From Nitzschia sp. DOCU1 (lineage: Eukaryota; Bacillariophyta; Bacillariophyceae; Bacillariales; Bacillariaceae): 64,000 nt of DNA. The position numbers were made by a program, and so were the translations under genes. This document shows, one piece after another, positions 1-11,300 of the stretch (its first letter is position 1; every line of letters begins with the position of its first letter). The stretch is taken from positions 496,001-560,000 of the forward strand of contig OX595995.1 in assembly GCA_951394045.1 (NCBI GenBank), in the 5' to 3' direction. Below the pieces are notes generated by a model. The model saw only the letters and a program-made list of their open reading frames with translations, ran no database searches and had not been told where the DNA came from.

Positions 1-1047
1 ATTGGCTGCCGCAATCGCAGGAATCAGAGGCAACCAGCTCAGCGGTGATATTTCAACGAGATCAAGTTTGGCGGTGGCAAAAACATTCTCAAGATATTTT
101 TGGATTTCAAAATTGGAAGGTAGATCGAATTCTCGCTTGAGCCGCTCTCGAATTATAAGGATCTCGGCTGCTCGTGCCTTGGGCGTCAATCTTAATTCCC
201 GTATTAACGCAGACTTAGTACCACCCGCAAGTATACATTCCTTGGTAAACTCGTCATTCAATCCCACTACGCTTTCGGTGCTAGACTGATCCAAAAACCG
301 CCCGATGCGAGATGCTTTATCAATGGTAGGAGCTTGTAGCATGCTAGCCACATTGCAAGACACTTGTTGGCCCATGGGGCTTGACTTGGTCGGCTTGTCC
401 GTGGCGGCGGCCTCTTCTTCGGACAACTCAAAAATGGCGTTGAAACTCCACAAAACCCTGGCAATTATAAACGCTGCAGTCGCAAAGAAAGCCATGGCAG
501 CTTGAAAGAAAGTTTCATGAAGAAACTCAAAGGACTCGAGCAAAATATCCTTTTCTCCCAAAAAAGCCTCACTGACGCCTCCGACAAATTCGCCAAACGC
601 CGCCTGGTTGAGTAGGACCGACAAGAACAGGCCAACAAATCCCAAGCCACCCATTTCCCCCAAGATATTCTCAATAACAGGAATAATTGCAGGAGGCGTT
701 TTCTCCTTGGCATATTCCACGAACTGTTCCCAGCTGTAGAGTAGTGCTACGATTACCAGCATTACGTTGAAGGACCAAAATGTTGGATTGTGGAAAATTG
801 CATCGAGGATTCCAAGGTCGGCACTAGCAATCGCCTCGGCTCCAACCTGCTGCACAGATGCAGCTGCCTCGACCGCATCATCCTCGATCATGGACAAGTG
901 GAGGTATCTAGGCGTGAACTGCATCGTTGGCCGCATGCACTCGTGCGAATGTTTTGATAGTAGCCTGTGCTGTAATTGGAAGGCCTGGGATCCCAGTATC
1001 AAGGCCAAGGCAAAGAAGAAGGTAGCAAGCATTGATGGATATGGCAT
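1..1047 (-). CDS. Plastid-targeted multi-span membrane protein, partial at window edge
   Basis: An uninterrupted reverse-strand reading frame runs from an ATG at 1047 to the left edge, about 349 codons with no stop seen. It begins with a hydrophobic signal peptide (residues about 5-21) ending SQAF, which matches the diatom bipartite plastid signal with Phe at +1. Hydrophobic segments follow near residues 101-123 (WSFNVMLVIVALLYSWEQF), 142-158 and 190-210. The arrangement of one TM segment, an amphipathic stretch and then a GGLGFVGLFLSVLL segment recalls the first half of MLO-family proteins, but the resemblance is by eye and the plastid signal would be unusual for MLO. The C-terminus lies outside the window. 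Confidence is high for the gene, moderate for plastid targeting and low for the family. Confidence 0.72.
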   Translation of the reverse strand, partial: MPYPSMLATFFFALALILGSQAFQLQHRLLSKHSHECMRPTMQFTPRYLHLSMIEDDAVEAAASVQQVGAEAIASADLGILDAIFHNPTFWSFNVMLVIVALLYSWEQFVEYAKEKTPPAIIPVIENILGEMGGLGFVGLFLSVLLNQAAFGEFVGGVSEAFLGEKDILLESFEFLHETFFQAAMAFFATAAFIIARVLWSFNAIFELSEEEAAATDKPTKSSPMGQQVSCNVASMLQAPTIDKASRIGRFLDQSSTESVVGLNDEFTKECILAGGTKSALIRELRLTPKARAAEILIIRERLKREFDLPSNFEIQKYLENVFATAKLDLVEISPLSWLPLIPAIAAAN

Positions 1048-1676
1048 TGTAGAAAGTGAAATTGCGTTGCTGTATGGCTTTAGGAGTTTGGCTTTAACAT
1101 TTTGGAGCTGTGAAAGGATAACGACGAGAAACTGACGATCAACAAAGAACTTCGAAGCTACGGAATGAAAAAAGGTGAAAGATACGCATATCTCATCGAG
1201 ATATGTCCACAGCTCAAAAAAGGATCTTCGTGATTGATCAATTCGATCCATCCATAAGCATTGGCCTCCAGCTATGTATCATACGTACTCCGATACGCAT
1301 GCGTATGGCCGGTTCAGGGACCCCCGCTGCGAGGACGAGCCCCACCGGAGACTCTACTACTAGTAGTGCCGCTGATTTGCCCAATGTTTGCCAATATAGG
1401 ATATTTCGTCGTATTCTAAGAACTGGTAGCGACGTCGTCGTGCGAGCAACTAGTAGGCCCCCGTTGCTCTACTTCCTGGCACTAGTACTAGTAGTAGGCT
1501 CTCCTGGTTTATCCGCCATGCTTTGGTTGCGTTGTAGCGGCTTTGAGTCCGTTATAGCGCTGCTTTCGGGCACACTTGTAAAAGTGACGGCACCATCTCC
1601 ACCACGATGGGGTGTCGGGTCGTATGCTGCTTTAACTATATATCTTAGTTATGTGAAAGCTTTATTCTATTATTTA
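1048..1676. other. Intergenic: 5' flank of the left-edge gene, 3' flank of the cyclophilin-like gene
   Basis: No convincing gene. The stretch holds two clusters of ACTAGT-type palindromes near 1354-1368 and 1481-1498. The single 159-codon forward frame here has no recognisable domain and low-complexity content. Confidence 0.5.
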
Positions 1677-2972
1677 TTATAGGATGTAGGCTCGCTTGAT
1701 GCCGATACGCTGTCGGTACCAAATTCCATTGCGCGTGGGCGCCTCTTCCATGCGCTGGACCGTGTCAAAGCCAGAGATGATTTTGGCAAAGCAGGGCTCC
1801 CCGACATGAATATCCGAGTTATCTTGAGTGTTAATGTAAAACGACGGGCTGTCGTCTGCCGCAAATCCCACACTGTATTTATCGTGGGGGAAATCGGGGC
1901 TGTATTCTCGAAAGGCTACGCTCTCGAGGCCCTTCGCGGCAAAGGAGCGGACTTTAGCTGCGGCGCTACTTCCATCGTACGGAAGAGGTGCAGCCTTGAT
2001 CACGTGCATAGCATTGAGAATAAACGAGCACCCGTCGAATAGTTTGGAGTCCACCATTTCCAAAAACATGTAGACACTGTGAGGCATCATATCGAGGGGC
2101 GCCATTTCCATAATGATGGTGTTGGGACCTTCCTTCAAGTTGTGACTTCCTGGAAACTCGAGCTCGATTTCGACCCGAATTTTGCCCGATCCGTATTTCT
2201 GAACGGCGTCGCGTTTGGAGATCTCCTGCAAGTGCTTTTGTAGACTTCCTATTCGAGAAGAACCTTCCCGGAGCTTCTCTTGAAGGGTATTCATTTCATC
2301 GACGCCATTTCGAAGCGGATTGCTGGAAGTAGGCGCTAGCCCCAGTTCTTTTGCCCCATCTAATCCACTGCTAAGCTCCATCATTTGCCGTTGCAGCCGC
2401 CGAATATCCTGTTCCACGTGGTCAAACTGGGCGTGAACTTTGCGCCGTTCTTCGGTAAGCCTTAATACCTGCTGAAGTGCGTCATGCAACGTTGCATGCG
2501 ATTGACTATATAAAAATAACCCCAGCACCGAAAAGGCTCCGACAATCAGGTAAATGGGATTCTTTCGTTTCTTTGCCGTAAAGACAAAGGTCCTCCTGGT
2601 GGGTCCTGCATCACTGCCATAGTTATAGTGATGTGCATAGTCATTTTGCCGGGTGTGACTCCAGAGAGGAAGACAAGGCTCACTTGCCACACTAGCTCCC
2701 GACGATTTGTAAACCGAAGAAGACCACCCGGGGTTTATTCTAGACGAACATGTGCTGCTCAAGTCATCTCCAAAGTCGCTTTCATCGTCAACGGATCCGC
2801 TGCAGGAAGTCATTCGAAGATGCTGGGCTCCAACTCGTTCGCTGAAAAGCGGTAGGACTTGATCGCCGTGGCCGGATTCACTTAAAAATGTGGAGGAAGA
2901 GGTACTAGAGATGGTTGCGACGCTCACTGTACTTTCCATGTTACTTGGAGAAAGACGACGTTTGATAACCAT
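1677..2972 (-). CDS. Type II membrane protein with coiled coil and cyclophilin-like domain
   Basis: The frame has 431 codons from the ATG at 2972; an ATG at 2939 is an alternative start. A Ser-rich cytosolic N-terminus of about 140 residues is followed by one membrane segment (IYLIVGAFSVLGLFLYS), a coiled coil rich in Glu, Arg and Gln, and a C-terminal domain of about 170 residues. That domain opens with a beta strand (IRVEIELEF) and contains MPHSVYMFLEMVDSKLFDG, the layout of cyclophilin-type prolyl isomerases. The classic catalytic Arg/Phe motif and the HxxxxGP element are not evident, so it may bind peptides or be inactive. The topology suggests a Golgi or ER lumenal domain. Comparable TM, coiled-coil and cyclophilin-like proteins are frequent in diatoms. 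No intron is needed. Confidence 0.8.
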   Translation of the reverse strand: MVIKRRLSPSNMESTVSVATISSTSSSTFLSESGHGDQVLPLFSERVGAQHLRMTSCSGSVDDESDFGDDLSSTCSSRINPGWSSSVYKSSGASVASEPCLPLWSHTRQNDYAHHYNYGSDAGPTRRTFVFTAKKRKNPIYLIVGAFSVLGLFLYSQSHATLHDALQQVLRLTEERRKVHAQFDHVEQDIRRLQRQMMELSSGLDGAKELGLAPTSSNPLRNGVDEMNTLQEKLREGSSRIGSLQKHLQEISKRDAVQKYGSGKIRVEIELEFPGSHNLKEGPNTIIMEMAPLDMMPHSVYMFLEMVDSKLFDGCSFILNAMHVIKAAPLPYDGSSAAAKVRSFAAKGLESVAFREYSPDFPHDKYSVGFAADDSPSFYINTQDNSDIHVGEPCFAKIISGFDTVQRMEEAPTRNGIWYRQRIGIKRAYIL

Positions 2973-4108
2973 CGTCTCAACAAAGAGAGGTTTCAAATTC
3001 TCAGGTCATCGTTGAAGGCTCCCTGATGAACACAAGCGCAGTCTCGCTCCCAAGCAGGGAGGGGAATTCCTCTAACTCTATCGGTGGCGCTTCATTGCAA
3101 GCTCTTCGCACCCAAGACCACGCCCTCTATGCATGGCAGTAGACTTTCCTACGGTCGATGACCTTTGCAGGATGACCCATAAAACGCCGCCCAACCAAAT
3201 TCCAGGCTGGTCGTAAAAACTAAATAGGATTTCCATTCATTTATTGCCAGGAATAATGGGACTATTGCCCTGTGCGCACCAAATTCCTTTGACTTCCTCA
3301 ACGGCAATTACCATTTGTCTGGTGAAGAGGCACTCCCAAAGTGCGCAGGAGAAATGACGTAGGCAAGTATGACCGATGAGTCCCTAATACCGCAGTACCG
3401 AAAATGAACGGGGATCTATGAGTTTGCCGGCTGGAGGGAGGCAGGGGAGGAAAACGCCCAAAGCTTAAGTTATGTATTGGTATCTGATCACAAAATAGCC
3501 CCGCGCAACCAAGATTCATACGAAGAATGACCGCCAGTTTTTCTCTTCCATCCTTGCCATCCAATCCTCACAGCAACGTCGACATTGCGTTGTTGCAATG
3601 ACAAAGATTGAGTAAAATTATTGGAGAGTTAGAGTGCTTTCATCCCTGCTGGGTTCCAAACCATGGCACGTTGTTGCCCGACCATCAAACCGAGGTTATG
3701 CTCAACTCTCACTACTAGTCGAGGACCCGATCGTCCCAGCACCAGATAGATGGGGGTGCATCTTCCGATATGTGAAACAACTACTACCCCAGGGACCTTG
3801 TCCTTACACCTTCATGTTATGGGGCGGAAGACAGTGGTCTCTTCCGACAAGAAATTCACAGAAACAAATCAACAAGCAGTCATCGGTACTCCAATCGGCG
3901 ATCAAACTAGGGCGGGCGCCGTGCCCCTCCGGGGCACCTCCAGTGACTACAAAGAAGAGTCGCATCGTTATCGCCACCGTGGTGCCACTACAGCTGTAGA
4001 AGACTACCCGTAATAACCCTGCAACCGACGGCGCTGCCAAACACCCCTGTCGGTCTTCGTCGCCCAACAATACCGGTGATCCCGAACTGTTAGAGTCCAG
4101 CTCACTAA
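2973..4108. other. Intergenic: about 1.1 kb, nothing recognised
   Basis: This lies between the start of the cyclophilin-like gene and the stop of the GFA gene. Short frames on both strands (88-121 codons) have no domain, signal peptide or splice-supported extension. It probably includes the cyclophilin-like gene's promoter. Confidence 0.5.
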
Positions 4109-4798
4109 TCATTTGTTGGTTTCTTTGGAAGTCTTCGTGTCATCAATCAAGTGTCCCTTCTCATCCACAAATTGAATGTTTTTTCCCCAAATCGGTATCG
4201 ATTCCCATAGCTTCGGCTGACAAGGATCGTGCTTGTATATACCGAAGTCGACACATCGAGGAATGGATCTTTCTTTACCGTAGGACATTAATGCATCTTC
4301 GTAGCCGGCTTGATCATTGGCAAAAATATGCGAATCTCGTGTCGGATCGACGGTCGCTGGATCCAACCCGATGCCGTTATCCAAGTCTTCGAGAAGCGAG
4401 CCCATCGGAATCCATAACGTATTCGGCTCTTCGTGATAATCAAATACCACCGGAGAAGCACAGGTTGCACAGAAGTAACGTGTTGCCGCTGAAGAGGATT
4501 GATAGGACTTCATTGTTTGAGCTTTGTAAAATGGCTCCATCAGGGGCCACATGCGAGCACGATCGACAGCTGCGAAAGGGATGTGTGAAGACCCTGAAAA
4601 GCGACGACACGCCCCACAATGACAGACGCATATCTGGGCCATGTGGATATTGGCCAGCTCCCAAGTAATTGCGCCACATAGGCAAGACCCCTGGAGGCGT
4701 GAAATGATACGCTGACTGGTTTGCATCGCCGATGTCACTGGAGATCGTATCATGGCGTCGAGAAGCAAAAGGAGGGCGGTCGATCCCTTGTAATGCAT
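4109..4798 (-). CDS. GFA/CENP-V domain zinc protein
   Basis: A single-exon frame of 229 residues. The core (about residues 36-150) has the zinc ligand pattern of the Gfa/CENP-V family: GSCLCG with C39 and C41, CHCGACRRFSG with C59, C61 and C64, and a later YFCATC with C110 and C113. Family members include bacterial enzymes once linked to glutathione-dependent formaldehyde handling and eukaryotic CENP-V; most are of unknown substrate. The first 25 residues are hydrophobic and then basic, so an organellar presequence is possible. The length is a little above the usual 130-200 residues because of N- and C-terminal extensions. The domain call is firm; the reaction is not known. Confidence 0.88.
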   Translation of the reverse strand: MHYKGSTALLLLLDAMIRSPVTSAMQTSQRIISRLQGSCLCGAITWELANIHMAQICVCHCGACRRFSGSSHIPFAAVDRARMWPLMEPFYKAQTMKSYQSSSAATRYFCATCASPVVFDYHEEPNTLWIPMGSLLEDLDNGIGLDPATVDPTRDSHIFANDQAGYEDALMSYGKERSIPRCVDFGIYKHDPCQPKLWESIPIWGKNIQFVDEKGHLIDDTKTSKETNK

Positions 4799-5359
4799 AC
4801 GCTATTCGAGGTCGTGGTGTAAAATATTCCTTGCTCGATGTAACGGCAAATTTGCTTGGGCGAATGCATGCAAGAAGACTTAGTGTTGTTTGTCTTTCTT
4901 TGAATCCCCTCTTGAACGACGATGGAGATGAAGATACAAGAGCAACGATAGGAAGAAAATGCAAAAGATTGGGCGTCTTGCGAGAGATGCGCAACGTACG
5001 CGTGGAACGACTCCGCGGACTTCATCAGCCCACCAATACAGGCATCATCAATACCGTACGTACGAAAGTACCTGGTGTTCTGGTTCGGGACGACACACAC
5101 GACTTCTACGGATTCTATGCCTTTGTCGCCCTTGCCGGATTTTGAATCTTGCTCAATAGTGAGATACATCAATAAGACATGAGAGGCCTCCATGGCTGCG
5201 GGAAGAACACAAAGACGATATTAGAGCTAGTGGAGGACTTGGGGAAAAGAATAATTCAAAGCTATTTGTTGAAGCAAGGGCTTGATTGGCTGAGTACTAT
5301 AGTCGAGGTCATATCACATCTAGCTCAGGCCCAGTTTTCGCTTCCGACATCATTATTTC
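4799..5359. other. Intergenic between GFA gene and FKBP gene
   Basis: No convincing coding region. The reverse and forward frames of 137-147 codons here have no domain and look like chance openings. The promoter of the GFA gene should lie here. Confidence 0.45.
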
Positions 5360-5740
5360 TTATAGAATCGTACACCACCATGATGATCCGTCGATTCCTG
5401 GTGATTTCTTGTCTCCGATTGCGAGCAACTCTACTTCAAAGTTCAAATCCGCATTCGGGGGGATAGCTCCTGGAGCACCTTGGGCACCGTACCCGTAGTC
5501 CGACGAGATTTTGAGTATGGCTTTTTCTCCCAGTGACATTTGCATGACGCCTTCGTCCCAACCCCTGATAACTGATCCGACTCCAATGACAAATTGAAAG
5601 GGTCGTCCCCGGCTGACACTGCTGTCGAATTGACTTCCATCCGAGGCCAAGGTTCCTGTGTAATGCATCGTCAGCATGTCACCACTTTGGGGAAAGTTCT
5701 CGCCATCGCCGGCTTTGATTATCTCCTTTTCGACTCCCAT
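5360..5740 (-). CDS. FKBP12-type peptidyl-prolyl isomerase with C-terminal CaaX box
   Basis: A 126-residue single-domain FKBP, close to the 108-residue FKBP12 plus a short tail. The pocket residues known from FKBP12 are all visible: Y27 in MHYTGT, F38-D39, F48, V57-I58, W61 in GWDEGV, Y84 in DYGYGA and F101. It should therefore be an active prolyl isomerase able to bind FK506-like ligands. The tail ends in CTIL directly before the stop, a CaaX pattern with Leu last, which in known systems favours geranylgeranylation. This would anchor the protein to membranes, an unusual feature for an FKBP12-size protein. The gene is single-exon and starts with MGVEKEII, as expected for the family. Confidence 0.95.
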   Translation of the reverse strand: MGVEKEIIKAGDGENFPQSGDMLTMHYTGTLASDGSQFDSSVSRGRPFQFVIGVGSVIRGWDEGVMQMSLGEKAILKISSDYGYGAQGAPGAIPPNADLNFEVELLAIGDKKSPGIDGSSWWCTIL

Positions 5741-6608
5741 TGTTATTGTTCCGAAAGAGAAAATGAGTCCTTCTTTGTCGATATCAGATTGATGATGTGA
5801 ATGAATGCATCCGATAGAGGCAAGGAAAAGTCGTTTTCGGGTTTTTGTTGGGGGACGACGGACGGGCCAAGGAACGTTCGCGCGCGAGTTTTGACTCTTT
5901 GGACTTCAATAGTACACCGGCGGTAACTACTAATGAGCGGCAAAAGAAGTTTACTACTAGCGACTCTGGAGATTGATTACAATCGCGGTCCCGTTTGTCA
6001 TGGGGCAGAGCTTGCCTTGCAGAAGCATCGACTGGACGATCGGCAATGTGGACAACAGCCATTCGTGACAGCACCCAATCCTTCCGATAGCCATGACAAA
6101 GAAGGAGGGTTCCTATCAGAAACTAACTCCCGGTAGTTGGCTGCTATGGTACGTTATCTTTCCTCATTACGAATACAAGGAAGGGGGGTCCTATCAGAAA
6201 CCAACTAGTTATCTGCTATGGTAGGTTAGCACAAAACTAATCATAAACATTTAATAGTATAATGCTGGAACAGCTCGTTTAGATCTATCGTGGCGGTGGT
6301 GGTCGTCGTCGTATGGGGGAAAGTGTCCAGCCAATGGACACTCGCGAGTTTTAGTTGTAGTACAAGCGTTCCTTAATTCATTCATTCATCTTTCAATAGC
6401 AAGAATGTCAAGAGGCCTTTTTCATTCCATCGTATTGTTGAAACCCATCGGTCGGGGCATAGTGCGGCCCCGTACCACACCATGGGTCCAACGAACACAA
6501 AAAGGAAAACAATCCGGGAGCCTCTTTTTCTTGTTCATTCACGAAGAGCCTTCTTCGTTTGCCATTACTATTGAGAGAGGACGACGACGACACACCACCT
6601 GCAAGCAG
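5741..6608. other. Intergenic between FKBP and CDC14 genes
   Basis: No gene recognised. It contains a pair of imperfect direct repeats near 6104-6157 and 6183-6228 (separate entry). The promoter of the FKBP gene lies at the left end and the 3' flank of the CDC14 gene at the right. Confidence 0.5.
6104..6228. repeat. Two-copy imperfect direct repeat
   Basis: The string TCCTATCAGAAAC(C/T)AACT is followed in both copies by a short variable part and CTGCTATGGTA(C/G)GTTA. Copies start near 6109 and 6188, about 79 bases apart. It may be a local tandem duplication or relics of a small element. Confidence 0.7.
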
Positions 6609-8302
6609 TCAGCTGCGATCTTTTTCTTCACCACCAGATGTAAAGCTCCTGGGTTCCTTGCTAGCCGAAGTACCATCGGGTGTAACAGGAACAGGACCCT
6701 TGCCCTTGGTAGTAGTAGCCGCGGCTTGCCGTTGCCGTCTGCTAGCCAAGAGTGCTTCGGCTTGACCAGGCCTTCCCTTTGTCGTCTCGGAATCGGCAGC
6801 CACCGTAGTGTCCGGATAAGCGGCAGCGGCAGTAGGAGTAACCACCTTTTTCGACTTTGATGTGCTACTTCGTTTCTTGCCACTTGAAGTTGTATCCATG
6901 GTATCCCCCATGCCCGATGGAAATGGAATTCCCTTTTCTAAACGCATCATATCTCCTTCTTGCCACATGATGGGTTCCAAATCTTGTAAAAATTGTTGTT
7001 GAGGTCCAATGACGCAACCCGGACGACAAATTCTCATCCAACTAATGACTTCAGGTGCTGTCATTCGATAATGCTTCATCATGTACGCGCCTATACATGT
7101 CCCCGTTCGTCCCAAACCAGCCTTGCAATGAACCGCAAATGCCTTGTTGGGCGGCACCGATTCAAAGGACTGCAGGACCGTTTGTAAAATCGTCATGGGC
7201 GGACAAGATCCATCCAAATAGAATTGATCCAAATGTTGGATTCCGGCCTTGATAAAATCTTGTTCATTGTAGTTCTTTTTGTTGAGACGCACCACCAAAC
7301 CGACATTTTTTGAGGTAAAGTAGGGAATATAGTCCGAAGGCGCCAGCGTACAATATCCTTCAGGCGTGACATTCTTTTTGAAGGAGGGTCCGGCAAAGGC
7401 CAAGATTTTGTCTTGAATGATCCAATTCAAGTCGCCATTCTGTAAAGTATAGAAGTAGGTAAGGTGAGTAAGCACTGTTTACAACGCAGATTCTCTCACT
7501 AGCTCTCTATATATACGTACCTCCACTTGTTCAAAATACTCATATTCTTCGACATTAAAGGAATCCCAGTCAAAAAAGTTGTATTGCTTGGCTTTGACAA
7601 TACCTTGTAGACAATGCATCAAGGTCAATTCATAAGTACAGGCCACAGGACTCGCATCGTGAAAGGACGGTAGAGGTGCTACCGTCGCCTTGGCAATCGC
7701 ACTGAGCGGTGCGGGGGGTGGTAAACTGCAATGTTTCCGTCGTGGTGGTGGATCTTCGGCATCGAGATCTTCCATGTAATATTGAAATCCATAATAGGCT
7801 TGTTCCGGTGTGCGCTTCAGTTCCAAGACTTGCCACGCACAAATGAGATAAATCGCGTTGGTACGCTTGGCAGGTTGTGTCGATGAATAAAACAAAATGA
7901 CAGGATGTTGTTTTTCATTTTCAGATTGTTGTACCAACAGCGAGTTGAGCTGGACTGTAAATCTATAAAGTTGACCGAGATTCAAAGGTCCAAAGTCCAA
8001 AAAGAAATTCCAATACACGAGTTCCTCATCAATGCAAAAGCATTTGACCGGAACTTTTTCGTTGTTGCGGTTTCTCAAGAGTAACTTGTGACTTGTGGGT
8101 GGGGATTTCAAGGCACAATAATACAAGCGATCCTGTGAAATAAAATAAACGAGGGTGGTGTGAGGTTACTTGTTTGCCACGATCACATGCATAGAGCTAT
8201 AACAGGTACTAGCTAGAGACGTACGGGAATGATCTCCACAGCTCCTCGGAGAGGATTCTTGCTGCTGCTGCTCGAGGAGGAACTGGAGGGAGCCGCTGGC
8301 AT
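6609..8302 (-). CDS. CDC14: CDC14 family dual-specificity phosphatase (three exons)
   Basis: Exons on the reverse strand are 8302-8225, 8132-7521 and 7439-6609, with introns of 92 and 81 nt. Both introns are GT-AG and both junctions restore family sequence: GAVEIIP joins DRLYY and EQVE joins NGDLNW. The product is about 506 residues. Exon 2 encodes the N-terminal DSPn domain. Exon 3 holds the catalytic domain, with the general acid Asp at about 306 (YLDGSCP) and the signature HCKAGLGRTGT with nucleophile Cys at about 335. The last 110 residues are a Ser/Thr/Lys-rich tail. CDC14 enzymes remove phosphate from CDK sites and act in mitotic exit, cytokinesis and cilia. The start codon in exon 1 follows a poly-Ser N-terminus and is well supported by reading frame. 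Confidence 0.95.
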
Positions 8303-11300
8303 GATGCTGATACTTTCTGTTGTATAGAAGACAATAAGAGTGAGTTAAGCGTCATCAGTCGTGTAATTTGCGGATAGAGGTGCGGCACCAGGGTGGGCTG
8401 CCATCGCAATCACGATCCATCAGAGCACCCTGCTGCACCTCCATAGCCGACCCCGCGCTGGATCTCGACTCACATTTCAAAAACAAGACGAGAAAGGTTT
8501 GCCACTCAACGATCGAACCGACAAATCAATGATCCGCTCTGGAACGCCACTATCGTTCGAGTGATTAATTGGAATCGAGACGGGATGACGGGGCAAACTC
8601 CGGAGAATCAAATATCGATTGCCTTGCGGATACAAACGGCAAGCAAAGATCCCAATGAATGCTCTTGTTGCTGGAAACAAACAACAACAGCAATAAAGTG
8701 GAGCGTTCGTCGTCAGAGATCTCGAAAAATGGCGTCAAGGAGCAGCAGGGGAGATCCTTAGGCAGTTGAAAATCGCGAGAGCAAGCGTTTGACTATCGTG
8801 CTATGAGGGCGGCGCGCGGTACGATAGTTGCATACGCGATGGGGGGTCTTGGTCCCAAACGGATGCAGTTCGAAAGGTGCGCGTCTACTGCACATGGATA
8901 CGAATTAGAGGTGCGACCCTTCCTAGACAAAGGGTTTACCGTTGAAACTTTTGGTATTTAGGAACCTGGATCCGTTGATGCGTGGGCAGACTCTTGCTAA
9001 CATTCAATTTATTCATGGCAGTTTTTCGAAGGGAAATGGCGAAGAGTTGCTGCCAAGAGGACTCGTACGATTGATCGATTCTGTCGATCCAAGATTTCAA
9101 TCTCCTGTGACCATGGGCCTCTTGCTGCTTGAACTCATTCTGGCGCCGGAAGAGGGGGATGCATGCAAGATCGTTTCATGGCTACAAGTAGAAGCACTCG
9201 ACGCACGCAGTAGTCCTGAGTTCATTTCTCGGTCTTCCTACTTCCCAAGGTGACAATCATGGAAGCAGTACTAAAACCGCCCATGGTATGAATCAAGACG
9301 CAAAAGACTCTGGTGGTTGATCGCTATTGGGACCGCTGATATAGCCGTCAACGAGCCGAATATTGGTGGTACTGACGGTCATGTCACGATGACAATTCCA
9401 GAGCCTGCTTGCTATTTCTACGTTTACCAAGACGACAGCGACTGCAACCGCCTTGCTGTTGTGGATGCCATCCGGGTACTCTATCTTCATCTATTTTATC
9501 CATTTGCGGTCATTGAGACATGGCACTTTGACGCAACAAAGATCACCATAGTAGAAGATTACAAAACAGCGAGCAAGACGCAACAAAAACCTCTGCTGCC
9601 GCCTCCGCCAAAGTGTATTACGGTGAGAGTCATTTCTTTAATCTTTCAGGGCTTGTGTCCGCAGTTCCCTTCACGTCGAGTCCAGAAAAGGCGAACACCG
9701 AGGGAAATCATCTGTTTGTTTTTCAAGTCTCTTGTGCCGCGCTTTTGAGTGCTAGGAGTGCCATTGGCGCTCGTTCGAGTCGTCGGTTTGAGGCCTTGAT
9801 CTCTCCGACATGACGTATTTCAATTACCAGGCAAAACCAAAGTGGCAAACTGTCCAGAAAGGCTTTTCATCACATTGGTTTGTCTTTGGATCCTCGCTCA
9901 ATGCACCGCTATGGGTCATGCAAGTTTTCTTCTTTCTACGGTTAGTACGGTTTTCCTTCTGTTTGTTTTTGGTGCGTTCCGTGAGATTTTGCCATTATGC
10001 TTATCCACTATCCCATTCTCTCATTCATTGGCGGGATGCACCACGATAGCTATGCTATTTTCAAATGCTGAGGTCGATGACCATTCTGACGTCTATGGCT
10101 GGGCCGGAAAATCACTCGTACCTCGTCTATCGAATGAGTTGTATGCACATTAAGTGGCATGCATCCCTGTGGTATGGGCGATAGGGGGCGCTACCAGCTA
10201 CGTGTTATACCATCGGATCTAACGCCCCGTTGCTAGATTTATCAAGGTGGCGGAATGTAACGAAAAAGTGTCTATCGTCAGCGTCAACGGACGGTGCACA
10301 ACGACCAAGCAGCCAAGCCTAGGAGAGGCTCGCACCAATTTGCAAGTCTCACAAGCACAAGGCTCCTCTGTCGCAAGTTAACATCTTTGCGTGGCATACT
10401 TGAAGTTGAAAGCCGCATTTCCCTTGAGGTGAGCTACCTTCCTCTAGTAGTGCTTCCAAAATCTAGAGTCGGCAGTGATAGATTGATCTGACGCTGACAT
10501 CATCAAAAGCGCCACAGTTTTCAGTCGCAAAGCATGTGCGCGTCTAAAAAACAAGACCTCGCCGAAATTCCACGATTTGGCGCCACGAGATGACGCCGGG
10601 ATCGACCAGCGCGACTACTCCAAGTTCACAATAAGTTGTGATCGCGATTGCGGCTTCTCTTCTCATCACGATCGGAAAAAGAAGAGGACGCATGCAACTA
10701 CCCCAAGACCACTTTAGCACGCCAGCACTGCTTCATCGTCACGGAAACATTCATAGAACAACATCAACACACCATGACGAGAAAACTGCTCGGTCTTTGG
10801 ACCAGGAGGAGGCACGAGATTCAAGCCCCCGCTAATGAGAATGAACAGGGCAGAACATGTCTGCCCACCACAATACCAAAGAGATTATCCGGTATCCTCT
10901 TCAGGAAAAAGCACGCCCCAATAGGTACTGCTAGGATGGGCAACCATTCCCTAGAGTCCCAGCAAGCATTTAGGAGCAAAACAGTCGATAACGCGACAAA
11001 AACCAAAACCGAAGAACTAAATTTCAGGCTAGTAGAGGACATCTACACAGGGGGTTGTATGCTGCCATCAAAAGATAAGAATGATTTTAAGCCGCCAACC
11101 CAGAAGTATCTCCCACAGAGTTACTCAAAAGTCCCGCTGATACCACGAACGCATTCTCAAAGAACGTCGGAGACCTCAAGGGTCAGCAAGATTCGGGAGC
11201 GAGCAAGGCCTCCTTTCAGTAACAAGGCCACGCGACGCAAGGCGCTGCGGGAATACGTGCTAAAAGTCAACATTCCCTTTTCGCTTTGTGGTGGGCGAGG

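Noticed and set aside
1203..1682. 159-codon forward frame
   Set aside because: No domain, low-complexity content with ACTAGT palindromes, and no splice-supported extension.
8942..10153. Series of forward frames in the gene-poor region
   Set aside because: The first lacks an ATG, others need unusually short introns to join, and none shows a recognisable fold.
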